Below, piece by piece: positions 51,942 through 60,116 of a stretch of 64,000 bases of DNA. Made by a program: the position numbers and the translations under genes. The stretch lies in contig QPMI01000095.1 in assembly GCA_004431415.1 (NCBI GenBank), forward strand, positions 1 through 64,000, written 5' to 3'. Numbering within the stretch: the first letter of the stretch is position 1; every line of letters begins with the position of its first letter. The notes beneath the pieces are model-generated. The model did no database searches, was not told where the DNA came from, and was given only the letters and a program-made list of their open reading frames with translations. The DNA comes from Cyanophora paradoxa (lineage: Eukaryota > Glaucocystophyceae > Cyanophorales > Cyanophoraceae).

Positions 51942-53036
51942 TTGCTTATTGTAATGGAGCAGGTATTGAGCTATACAAAATATAGACAAAAGCTAATCAA
52001 TGAGGGTGTAAAGTTTGATGAGGATGAATTGAAAAAGAGATTTAAAAACAGTGAATTGAATCAGATTTTCAAGAAGCCTACCAAGCCGAAATCGTTTCTT
52101 AGAATCGTAGCCCCACCCAATTCTTTTCAGGTTGATATTATATATTTCAAGGATTATAAGACAGCAAACTATGGTGTGGATCGCATGCTAGTATTCGTAG
52201 ATATTTTGAGTAGGAAGGGTTTTATATTTCCTTTCAAAATGGTCACTGGGAAGGAGAAGAACGATGAGAAGAAGATTGAGATTCTAAACAAATTTAAAAG
52301 CCAAGCTGGAACAGTCCAAGCTCTTTCCGGAGATAAGGAGTTTTCAGGGAATATTTACAAGAAATGGTGTGAGGATAATGGTGTGGTTTTATACACAGAC
52401 ATTGCCAAAGATGACCACATTACAGTTGGGGATAAACTCGGAATAGTTGATAGGTTCACAAGAACAATCAAGCAGTATTTAAGGAAGGCTATAAAGTCAA
52501 CTGGGAACTCGAAGTGGACTGAATTTTATGAAGATGTGCTGGCGACTTACAATAACAGTCCACACAGTTCACTGAAGAATGATTCTCCAAATGCTGTGTA
52601 TGGAAATAAAGAAAAGGAAACGTATGTTTACTTTCGTGATTCACTGCATAATAAGCATGTGAGAGAGGGATTACCAAAAGTGCAAGAAGGAGATTATGTG
52701 AGGGCTGTGAATCCAAAGGGAGTTTTCGAGAAAGAGGGTGCAAGGTTCAGTGAGAAAGTGTTTAAGGTGGCTGGTAAAGTTCAGAATAAATACAAACTTT
52801 TGGAGGATAATGAAGGTGAAACAGTTCGTGAAGTTCGAAGAAAATTCAAAATAAATGAGTTGCAAAAAGTAGATAAAGAGGCTGTCGTAAAGATACCAAC
52901 CCAAAAGAGAGTTGAGAGGGTAAAGAAAACCACAAATGTGAATCGAGTGGTTTCCCAAAAAGAAGGAATAAAACCAAATCGTAAGAAAGTAGTTAGAAAG
53001 AGATATAATTTGAGAAGTGGATTAACTAAACGTTAA
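51942..53036 (+). CDS. Retroviral-type (rve) integrase with Asp in place of the catalytic Glu
   Basis: The 364-residue protein lies 20 bp after PolB. Core motifs are FQVDIIYF (first Asp, about residue 64), ALSGDKEF (second Asp, about 130) and GIVDRFTRTIKQYL (about 170), where the aligned element A protein has GRIEAFNKQIK. Thus the triad reads D-D-D with 38 residues between the last two. The C-terminal part has an SH3-like segment (GDYVRAVNPKGVFEKEG) and a basic tail. Given the 5-bp duplication and identical TIRs the enzyme was presumably active recently. It overlaps the convergent DUF5710 gene by 4 bp. The start is a non-ATG in the first codon or the ATG at 51954. Confidence 0.88.
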   Translation: MLIVMEQVLSYTKYRQKLINEGVKFDEDELKKRFKNSELNQIFKKPTKPKSFLRIVAPPNSFQVDIIYFKDYKTANYGVDRMLVFVDILSRKGFIFPFKMVTGKEKNDEKKIEILNKFKSQAGTVQALSGDKEFSGNIYKKWCEDNGVVLYTDIAKDDHITVGDKLGIVDRFTRTIKQYLRKAIKSTGNSKWTEFYEDVLATYNNSPHSSLKNDSPNAVYGNKEKETYVYFRDSLHNKHVREGLPKVQEGDYVRAVNPKGVFEKEGARFSEKVFKVAGKVQNKYKLLEDNEGETVREVRRKFKINELQKVDKEAVVKIPTQKRVERVKKTTNVNRVVSQKEGIKPNRKKVVRKRYNLRSGLTKR

Positions 53037-53395
53037 GCTCTAATATCAGATCCATCATCTGATTCAATAAATCTTGTAACTGGTTTGAATCTTTGAAATA
53101 CATCTTTGTGGTGAATTCCTTTTACATACCACCCTTTGTTTACAGGATCCCATCTGAGTCCCATACACTTTGCATCGAAATTATCTTTAAATTGAACTTT
53201 GCAGTAGATCTTTTCATTTCTGTATTTAATTTCTTTTTCATTGATCGTTTGGAATTCTTTCAGTAAATCACTATTTGCATCTTCTGTATACCAAAGTTTC
53301 ATTTCATAATCCCATTTTGCTCCTTTCTCTTTTGCGATTTTTCGATCATTGTAATCACAATCAAAGTAAAACTTCTTAATTGTATTTGTCTCCAT
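53033..53395 (-). CDS. DUF5710-like small protein with two repeats
   Basis: The 120-residue protein begins METNTIKKFYFDCDYND and contains two copies of the pattern Y/F-x-D/N-x-(K/R)-x-A-K-x-GAKWD-x-x-x-x-WY (KEKGAKWDYEMKLWY; CMGLRWDPVNKGWY). That is the DUF5710 signature, found as a nucleic-acid-related add-on domain in plasmid and viral proteins. It faces the integrase, overlapping its stop by 4 bp, and lies just inside the right TIR. The element A relative is the C-terminal domain of the protein at 10358. Confidence 0.7.
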   Translation of the reverse strand: METNTIKKFYFDCDYNDRKIAKEKGAKWDYEMKLWYTEDANSDLLKEFQTINEKEIKYRNEKIYCKVQFKDNFDAKCMGLRWDPVNKGWYVKGIHHKDVFQRFKPVTRFIESDDGSDIRA

Positions 53396-53453
53396 TTTAT
53401 TCAGATTATCATATTATTTTTATATGAAACAATCAATGAGGATATAACAATCA

Positions 53454-53694
53454 GATATAACTTCGATTAAATATAATTAATCGAGATTATGATATAACTT
53501 CGATAAATAAGATTTAAGATATAACTTCGATTAATTAATTTAAGATATAACTTCGATTAATTGTGATTGAGAGACTGAGAATTTGTTGAATTCTGATTGG
53601 TAAAGACTGAGAATCGAGAGGATTTTGATTGGGATTGTTTGATATATTGGGAATTAATCGATGTGGTGACAGTAGCCCCACTTTACCATTTTTT
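53454..53694 (-). repeat. Element B right TIR (241 bp)
   Basis: This is the exact inverse of 40671-40819 joined to 42017-42108. It is AT-rich with several GATATAACTTCGATTAA units, ends ACCATTTTTT and is followed by the target duplication CAGTA (53695-53699). Confidence 0.95.
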
Positions 53695-55772
53695 CAGTAT
53701 GCTCCGTACGGCACAAGCGACAGCTGTGCCAACTGTGCGCCTTTTTTTCGCTGCACATCCTCCTTTGGCTCAATCGAATTTGTTACCGCTGGCTCAACCC
53801 CTTTGCAGGCTCGCGTGGCAGCTTCCCTAACGGCGACGGGTCGGGTTGCGCAAACTGCTCGGTACGCAATTAAAACGCAGCCTTTTGCGATTTGTCTGGT
53901 GACTAAACGGCCTTCAGGCCGGCTGGTACCAACCCCGCGAGAACGAGCCGTGCGAGCTGTGCCCGGCAGGAACCTGGAGCCGCGTCGGCCAGTTCGGCAG
54001 CTGCTCCGCCTGCCCCGCGAGCGAGCTGGCAAACGACAACGGAGACGGCTGCAAGCCGTGTCCGCCGGGGCTCGAGGTCACGATCAGCGCGAATGGGACT
54101 CGCATCTGCGCCCTTTGCATCCAGGACTACGTTTCCCCAACTGGCCTGGGATGCAGCCGGTGCCCTGACGGGTACATCAGCCCTTCGGACCGCTTGCAAT
54201 GCGTTCCGGTGCGCGCGCTGCAGCCGTGTTCGAAAATGCTCTTTGTTGTTGAGCTCACACTGGCTGCGAAAAGTGTCCACCGGGGACGTTTGAGGATGAG
54301 AATGAGCCGGGCTCCTGCACACGCTGCCCGGTGAACACGATCGCGCCGCTCGAGGCCTCAACGAACTGCACCGCCTGCCCGCTCGGCTCGTACTCGTCCC
54401 CGGACCTCAACATGTGCTTCGACTGCGGTGCGCCTGAGCATTGATATTGCACTTTTCCATAGATCTCGCATCGAGCTGGCAGCTGATCATTTTGTTCAGC
54501 TCCGGGCACGTTTCGACCGCCGAACTCGACTATTTGCCTTCCTGTCGGGGCACGGAGCGTCGCGCTGGTCGGCTCGTCTTCATTCTCCATTTGTGGAAAT
54601 GGCTCGGTTCCAAACGTCGAGAGGAGCGAGTGCCTCCAGTGTCCCAAAGGTGCGATGCGGGCTGGAATTGTTGGGATAGTGTGTCCTCTGCGGTGCACTG
54701 AATGCGGTCGCATGCCTTTTCTTCGCAGGGACATCGCGCCTCGATGACGATTGCCTGACGTGCGCAGTGGATTTGCGCTTTCTCTATTCAGCCCGTCTCG
54801 TGTGCTCATTACCACCGCCCCGCCAGCTGCCCGCAAAATGCTGCGGCGCCGTCGGAAGGCACCCCGGTCTGCGAGGTGTGCGGGCCGGGCTACGTCTCCG
54901 CGAGCGACTTCCAGTCCTGCATCCCCTGTCCGGCCGGTGCGTTCGCCTGCAGCTCAAGCTAGCGACTTGTCTCTTAGAATTTGCGCGTGCGGGCGCGCGG
55001 CGACTGACGGCCCTCCAGGGACGTTCCGGGCAGCTGGCATGTCCGCATGCGAATCCGTCCCCGAGAACGGCGTCGCGGGCCTGGGCTCCGCGTCTTTCGC
55101 GCTCTGCGAGGACGGCTACGTCAGCAACCAGGCGCGAGACACGTGCTTGCCGTGCAGCAAAGGCTTCTACAAGTTCAACAGCACATGCCAGCGGTGCGCT
55201 CAAATACTTTTCATCTCATAACTGGAAATAGGTGGTGACGTGCCAGCTGACTTTCAATGCCATCGCTCAGCTGCCCTGAAAACTCGGTCGCTCCTTTTGA
55301 TGGTGCCTCGAACTGCACGCGCTGCCCTCCCGGGCAAGTGGCCTCAGCTGATCAGCAAACGTGCTACCTGTGCCCTGAAGGCGCGCAATAAACGTTAACG
55401 CGTCGTTCGTCATTTTTTGAATGCGCCATCTGACTTCGATGCCTGCCCAGGAACGTACCGCTCTGAGAACATGTCGCGATGCGAGCCGGTGCCGCACAGG
55501 ACCGTCTCCATCCCGGACCGCTCGTGGTTCCAGCCCTGCGAGCCGGGGTGGGTGGCCAACAACATCGCCACCCTGTGCCTGCCGTGCCCGAAGGGATCGT
55601 TCGAGGAGGACGGGGCCTGCCGCACGTGCGCGACGAACGCAATCGCCCCGGCCGAGAGCATGACGTCGTGCGAGACGGTACGCAAGCTTTGTTATTTGAA
55701 TTACGACTGTTCAAAGTTGATCCAAGCGAATGAAATGCTTCGTCAGTGTCCTCCTGGATATGTTGTACACCC
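53695..55772 (+). pseudogene. Cys-rich repeat host gene, 3' part (after element B)
   Basis: Exons with ephrin-receptor-like repeats continue: 53700 to about 53735; about 53927-54210 (CELCPAGTWSRVG; CKPCPPGLEVTI); 54272-54426 (CPPGTFEDENEPGSC); 54496-54650; about 54729-54775; 54837-54949; 55018-55199; about 55272-55390; 55452-55678; and from 55755 (CPPGYVV). Introns are 60-100 bp, mostly with GTGCG donors and CAG acceptors. The one after PEG at about 55390 has a GC donor (GAAG-GCGCGC). The coding sequence is lost near 55772, where element C begins. The protein is probably extracellular; Cys-rich modules are likely disulphide-bonded. Confidence 0.7.
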
Positions 55773-56083
55773 ATGGACCCCGCTTACGGCCACTTCGCTT
55801 CGCTCCGGGCCGCGGTTCCATGGGTATTTAGCGTCTTCCCCTCACTAGATCGATCTGATTTTGCCGTGCGTGTACCCAAATCGTTTTACACGTTTCCCTC
55901 TGCTATTACGTGCCGGAGGGCGTGTGCGTGGGTACCTTAGGGGTTGAAAAATAAAATTCGATTTAGCTTCGAGGAGGTAGCTAACGGGAGAGCCTTTGAG
56001 GCTGATTGGGAATTCACTTTAGGGTATGAGCTTAGGCATTCTAGTGTCCACTGAGAGGCCGCACTAGAAATTCCCGGTTTAAT
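55773..56083. other. Junction between host gene and element C
   Basis: The last host exon reads CPPGYVV and stops resembling the gene at about 55772. Directly after is an imperfect palindrome, ACCCATGGACCCCGC...GCGGTTCCATGGGT (55770-55829), then AT-richer sequence without a gene. The palindrome may be the terminus of element C or part of a TIR; the other end is outside the window. Confidence 0.4.
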
Positions 56084-56647
56084 ATGAGGGGTGTGTATGA
56101 CATAAAGAGAACACAATCTCTTATATTATCGAAAGGAAGATACATGGACTCTGCAATTCAGGTGAAGACACCAAACACAGTGCACTCAGTGCTAATCTCG
56201 AAAGATGACGAGGAGAAATTCTCTGGTCTGAGGTTCTACATAGACTCGAATGGCTATCCAGTAGCATTCCACCCTGAAGAGAGATGGCATAAGAAATTTA
56301 GAGATCTGGTGAAGGGGAAAGCTCCTGCAGATCATAGCATCCTCTGTGTCAGCGGGGATAAACTGGATTGTCGCAGAGATAATCTAAAGTTCGTAACAAA
56401 ACAGCAGCACCGAATGCATCGAGACAAGAATTCGAATAACACCAGCGGATTCCTTGGAGTGAGTTACAACAGATCGAAAAGCAGATGGGTTGCTACCATT
56501 GGCAAAAATAGAAAAACAATCGATGTTGGATGCTTCTCCACAGCGGAGGAAGCAGCCAGAGCTCGAGATCAGTATCTACTTGAGCACACTGCAGAGGCAG
56601 ACTGGCCTTTTCTACGTCTTAATTTCCCAATTGAAAACAGGGCGTAA
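56084..56647 (+). CDS. HNH endonuclease with C-terminal AP2 DNA-binding domain
   Basis: The 187-residue protein has an HNH-type core at about residues 65-110 (W-HKKFRDLV...ADHSILCVSGDKLDCRRDNLKFVTKQQH), where DH and the R-x-x-NL pattern are diagnostic. An AP2-like domain follows at about 120-165 (SGFLGVSYNRSKSRWVATI...FSTAEEAARARD). This combination is typical of free-standing homing endonucleases in phages and algal viruses. It may be a selfish gene at the element edge. The start at 56084 is the first ATG; the ATG at 56144 is a possible alternative. Confidence 0.85.
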   Translation: MRGVYDIKRTQSLILSKGRYMDSAIQVKTPNTVHSVLISKDDEEKFSGLRFYIDSNGYPVAFHPEERWHKKFRDLVKGKAPADHSILCVSGDKLDCRRDNLKFVTKQQHRMHRDKNSNNTSGFLGVSYNRSKSRWVATIGKNRKTIDVGCFSTAEEAARARDQYLLEHTAEADWPFLRLNFPIENRA

Positions 56648-56663
56648 ATAAAAAGCTATCTAT

Positions 56664-57011
56664 GTGTTTGAAACGGCTGGCTGTCCCTGTTTCTTTTTTT
56701 CAAAAGCAAACAAAATGATGTCGAGGCCACCTCAGCGAGCCTTCAAGCATCCTGATATAGATGGTACATTATTGACGGAGCGGCCCTCTGGTAGTGCACA
56801 CCGGGCGGTGCGGGATCTTCTACGTGCTGAAGAATTTCGTGTTCAGCTTCACGGTTGGCGCTGTTGCTGTCATGATCGCCACCAAAGGAAAGGTCAAGAT
56901 CCGCTGTGCAACAATGCGACTGTAGGCGAGCATGTGAATGGAAGTGACGCAGCAACTCAAACACTCCTGCAAGACATGAGGCCATTATCAGAGGTCTCGG
57001 CAAATAATTAG
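56664..57011 (+). other. Ambiguous region, possible remnant of a membrane protein gene
   Basis: A 115-codon frame is open but not protein-like. In the next frame a hydrophobic stretch occurs (IFYVLKNFVFSFTVGAVAVMI, about 56814-56880, followed by TKGKVKIRCATM and a stop), which looks like one membrane segment with a basic tail. A decayed small membrane protein is possible. Confidence 0.25.
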
Positions 57012-57020
57012 GGATATTCT

Positions 57021-57853
57021 CTACGGGGCAGTATCCTGTCCGAAAATGGGGAAGTACCTATTAGTGCCGTAGTACTCCGCATAGGTATTCTGCCTTGCGA
57101 TAGCATCGGTTCTTTCTGCATAGAGAATGCATTTATAAATACCGAATTTTGTAGCTCTCACCAAGAACTGGTAGTCTTCAAGGCCGAAATTTACACCATG
57201 ATAAGCGATCCCGAAATTATCATATGGAGTAATCACCACAGCAATGTTTGGGGTTCCACCCTCTACTTGACAAACAGCGTAGACGTCTGGAGGGATATCA
57301 ACAACCACCTTGTAGTGGTCACCAATTTCCACAAGAGAATCAACTACTGATGTCTGCTCATTAACAACGATTGGGAAGATCTTTATAATATATGGTGCAT
57401 TCATACTTGGCAAATAGGTTCGAATTCTCGTGTTAGGATCAATAGGGTTTGGTTGATCATTAACAAAGAGAGGAGCACCAACAGCTCCACCAACCCGCAA
57501 ACCATCACCAATATATGCTCCCCCGTCTTGCAGTTAATAGCTCCTGACCTAGACTCGAAAGAATAAGTCGAAAGAGGGGCGCCATAACTGTCTGGATCAC
57601 CATAATGGGCACTAAAATTCGCATTAGTTACAAGTAATTTCGTGGTCTTAACTATACCATTATTTTTATCGCACCTGAGTTCCTGCAATCTCAGTTTATG
57701 GGTGGAACCGAAGGTGTTCATCGTAGGTTGAACCTCTGTTGATTGCAGACCTTCTACATCATCGAAAGTAGCATGCTGCAGAACGTGGTTAGCTGGTGCA
57801 GCTAATGAAAGCTGTGCTGTAACAATACGCTCAATTGGAGGTGGTTCAGCCAT
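57021..57853 (-). pseudogene. Spike-like protein, paralogue 1 of 3, one frameshift
   Basis: The N-terminal module from 57853 includes AAPANHVLQHATFDDVEGLQST and LRLQELRCDKNNGIVKTTKLLV, shared with the two paralogues at 57878 and 59140. A one-base shift in a run of five G near 57517 moves the frame to GAYIGDGLRVGGAVGAPLF, again a shared motif. The C-terminal 130 residues (YKVVVDIPPDVYAVCQVEG to the end at 57021) are a beta-rich domain that resembles only paralogue 2. Probably a virion surface protein; the family is unknown to me. Confidence 0.55.
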
Positions 57854-57877
57854 TTATATTAAACATATATATATATT

Positions 57878-58723
57878 TTAGGGAGTGGGGTCATCGATCA
57901 CATCTGGTTCCTGGTAAAACCCTGATACTGAAAGAGTATCAGGAGTAACACCTCTGAGAACTGAAACAGCTGCTATATCTGTTCTCAAACCGATAATTGT
58001 TATAGTATATTTGCCAATGTCTGTAACAAACAAATCGTAAGTGAAATTATTGTTATAAACACAGAAGCCTGTGCCGAAATGATCATATCCCTGCACACTG
58101 AAATAGTACCTGTGACCTGGCTGGTTGTTGTTGGCTCTACATAAAGAGAGCATGGCGTTTGGAATGGCGAGACCTCTCATTACTCTTTTGGTTCCTTCAA
58201 TTAGTTCAGAGGTTGCAAGTGTAACTGTATAACCTACGTAAAATTGAACAAATGGTTGCTGTGCAACAGGTGTATATAATCTAATACGCTGTGGATTCTC
58301 TACATTTTGATCGAGAGTATCAGGGACATCATTAAACGAAACAGATGAAGAGAGTTGACCGGATACACGGCAACCTCCACCAATAAAAGCACCGCCTGAA
58401 CGAATTGTAGCAGCAGCAGTGTTTTTATCGAAATCAAGAGCTTTCAGATTTACACTGTAAGCATCAGGGCCTCCATTGGTAGGTTGAAAGAAGTTGGCAT
58501 TAGTCACAAGAAGTCGAGTTGTTTTAACCACACCTGAGTTTTTGTCGGCTCGAAGTTCTTTAACTCGAATAATCGAATTCTTATCAAAGGAGTTACCATT
58601 GGAATTGGGTCTCTCTGTGGATTCTAATCCACGAACCTCATCATTTACTTCATGCTGGCGAAAGTGCATAGCAGGGGATCCAAGGGAATATATTGGAAGT
58701 TGAACTCGATTATATTCACCCAT
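57878..58723 (-). CDS. Spike-like protein, paralogue 2 of 3, intact
   Basis: The 281-residue protein starts MGEYNRVQLPIYSLGSPAMH. The shared module has RQHEVNDEVRGLESTE, IIRVKELRADKNSGVVKTTRLL and SGGAFIGGGCRVSG (to about residue 125). The C-terminal half (QRIRLYTPVAQQPFVQFYV; HRYYFSVQGYDHFGTGFCVYNN) is beta-rich and shares the pattern Y-D-x-F-G-x-x-x-x with paralogue 1. No signal peptide, as expected for a virion protein assembled inside the cell. Role in attachment is inferred from architecture and position. Confidence 0.6.
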   Translation of the reverse strand: MGEYNRVQLPIYSLGSPAMHFRQHEVNDEVRGLESTERPNSNGNSFDKNSIIRVKELRADKNSGVVKTTRLLVTNANFFQPTNGGPDAYSVNLKALDFDKNTAAATIRSGGAFIGGGCRVSGQLSSSVSFNDVPDTLDQNVENPQRIRLYTPVAQQPFVQFYVGYTVTLATSELIEGTKRVMRGLAIPNAMLSLCRANNNQPGHRYYFSVQGYDHFGTGFCVYNNNFTYDLFVTDIGKYTITIIGLRTDIAAVSVLRGVTPDTLSVSGFYQEPDVIDDPTP

Positions 58724-58854
58724 TGCTTCTTTTACTAAGAAGGAAAGAAAAATAAACGACTTTCAAGAAGGACATGCAAGATACATGCCTTTCTTATGCA
58801 TGATCTATGAAAAATAACAATTAACCCATCTCTCATTCTTCGAATTCGAGTTCT
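58724..58854. other. Short intergenic gap
   Basis: AT-rich, with no gene. It contains the upstream sequence of paralogue 2. Confidence 0.4.
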
Positions 58855-59118
58855 TTACATAGGAGCACTCACAGGAATTTCGCTTGCCTTTCGAACAGTC
58901 CCCCTTGCAAACGCTTGCTCTACAATCGCTTCCTTTGTGAGTGGAATCGGAATTCCAGCGGCAATACACGATCTAACTTCTTTGTCCACAATCTCATCAA
59001 TCGCAATTCTCGCCCGATTATGAGCAGCATTATCGATCCAATCCTGAACAGAGTAGGCACAGTATTCCATTCCCAGTTTTTCAGTATCAGTTAGAACCAC
59101 TTGGTAGATGTTCGACAT
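58855..59118 (-). CDS. Small phage-like protein (87 aa), function unknown
   Basis: The protein contains AYSVQDWIDNAAHNRARIAID and EAIVEQAFARGTV. The phrase W-I-x-NA-x-x-NRARIAIDE-I recurs in small proteins next to tail-fibre genes of phages (recollection, not verified here). It sits among the spike genes, so a fibre-assembly or chaperone role is a reasonable guess. Upstream is GCAGTATAATAAAA, as before the element A capsid gene. Confidence 0.5.
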   Translation of the reverse strand: MSNIYQVVLTDTEKLGMEYCAYSVQDWIDNAAHNRARIAIDEIVDKEVRSCIAAGIPIPLTKEAIVEQAFARGTVRKASEIPVSAPM

Positions 59119-59139
59119 TTATTATAGCAAAACATTTTA

Positions 59140-60096
59140 TTATACTGCATAAATTAATGCAACACAGAAACTCTGTTGACTTGCGATAATTGATGCTGTC
59201 CCTTGGGACACAGCAACATCAAAGTAATCGCCCGAATTGGCTTTAAATGTTGCACAAGGGCTTCCTCCTTGTGTTGAAGTTGTTTTTATACTCAAAAGAC
59301 TTAAAAATGTAGATGAACCGTTGTGTCGACACACAACATCACAGGTAGATGAATCAGCATATGCACCAAAAGATACAACATACATCCCAGCCACAGGGCA
59401 TGTGAAAATACCAGTAGCTGAATTATAGCATCCCCCAACATTGTAGTAAATGTTTGCCCATTTGATCACCTGACCAGCTGTATAAGCAGTAGATGTTGCA
59501 TGATAAACACGACATGATGGGTAAAAATTAGCCTTCAAATATTTAGTATCCGCCAAACTGAGACCAGAAGTTGTGATGGTGGCTATCGTTGTATTATTTC
59601 GCTTCAAAACTATATCAGAATCTGCTCCTGAATCGACAGAAGTTGTTTTCACTCCACCATTTCCTGTCAAGAGACCTGAAAACGTCCCAGTGGTTGCACT
59701 CACAGCCCCATAAGAAGTCGCTGTCACTGTCCCATTCACACTCAGTCCAGTCCCAATCCATGCCCCACCACTGTAAACTTGAAAAGCCGCCGAATTCCTA
59801 TCAGCCGGATTAAAAGCCGTTTTGGAATCCTGTTGACCTTCATATAGATTTTCTTTGGTGACCAGCCCCGAAGAGATTGCGGGTCGATTAGATACGATCA
59901 TTTGAGTAGCTTTAACGACTCCATCAGCCTTGTCAGCTCGGAGTTCTTTGACTCTGAGTATGCTTTGGTCATTAAAAGAATCGGTTTTCGCTGTCTCAGT
60001 CGAAGGGTGGCTTGGAGATAAATCATAAACAGTGTGTTGGACATTGTGGACAGCACTTGCACTCAAAGAAAACACAGGCGTGAATACAGTTGTCAT
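59140..60096 (-). CDS. Spike-like protein, paralogue 3 of 3, with C-terminal C1q-like domain
   Basis: The 318-residue protein has the shared N-terminal module (HNVQHTVYDLSPSHPSTE; ILRVKELRADKADGVVKATQM; SGGAWIGTGLSVNG). A Ser/Thr/Gly-rich shaft-like linker follows (TATSYGAVSATTGTFSGLLT). Residues about 195-318 fit a C1q/TNF-like jelly roll: NIYYNVGGCYNSATGIFTCP, then GMYVVSFGAYAD and a final CVALIYAV strand. C1q-like heads form trimers and bind ligands, and they occur on some viral and phage fibres. Strong candidate for a receptor-binding protein of element C. Confidence 0.7.
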   Translation of the reverse strand: MTTVFTPVFSLSASAVHNVQHTVYDLSPSHPSTETAKTDSFNDQSILRVKELRADKADGVVKATQMIVSNRPAISSGLVTKENLYEGQQDSKTAFNPADRNSAAFQVYSGGAWIGTGLSVNGTVTATSYGAVSATTGTFSGLLTGNGGVKTTSVDSGADSDIVLKRNNTTIATITTSGLSLADTKYLKANFYPSCRVYHATSTAYTAGQVIKWANIYYNVGGCYNSATGIFTCPVAGMYVVSFGAYADSSTCDVVCRHNGSSTFLSLLSIKTTSTQGGSPCATFKANSGDYFDVAVSQGTASIIASQQSFCVALIYAV

Positions 60097-60116
60097 CTTT
60101 AAATTGCTCTTTATAA

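Larger units (their letters stand above)
40671..53694. mobile_element. Element B: nearly complete Polinton/Maverick
   Basis: The element is 13,024 bp including a 1,197-bp Helitron-like insertion, so about 11.8 kb originally. TIRs are 241 bp and identical by eye. A 5-bp duplication CAGTA flanks it. Gene content: packaging ATPase, major capsid protein, penton-like protein, a lysine-rich protein, a small basic protein, protein-primed PolB, integrase and a DUF5710-like protein. Only the capsid gene shows a frameshift. No maturation protease was seen. Identical TIRs and a restorable host exon point to recent insertion. Confidence 0.93.
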
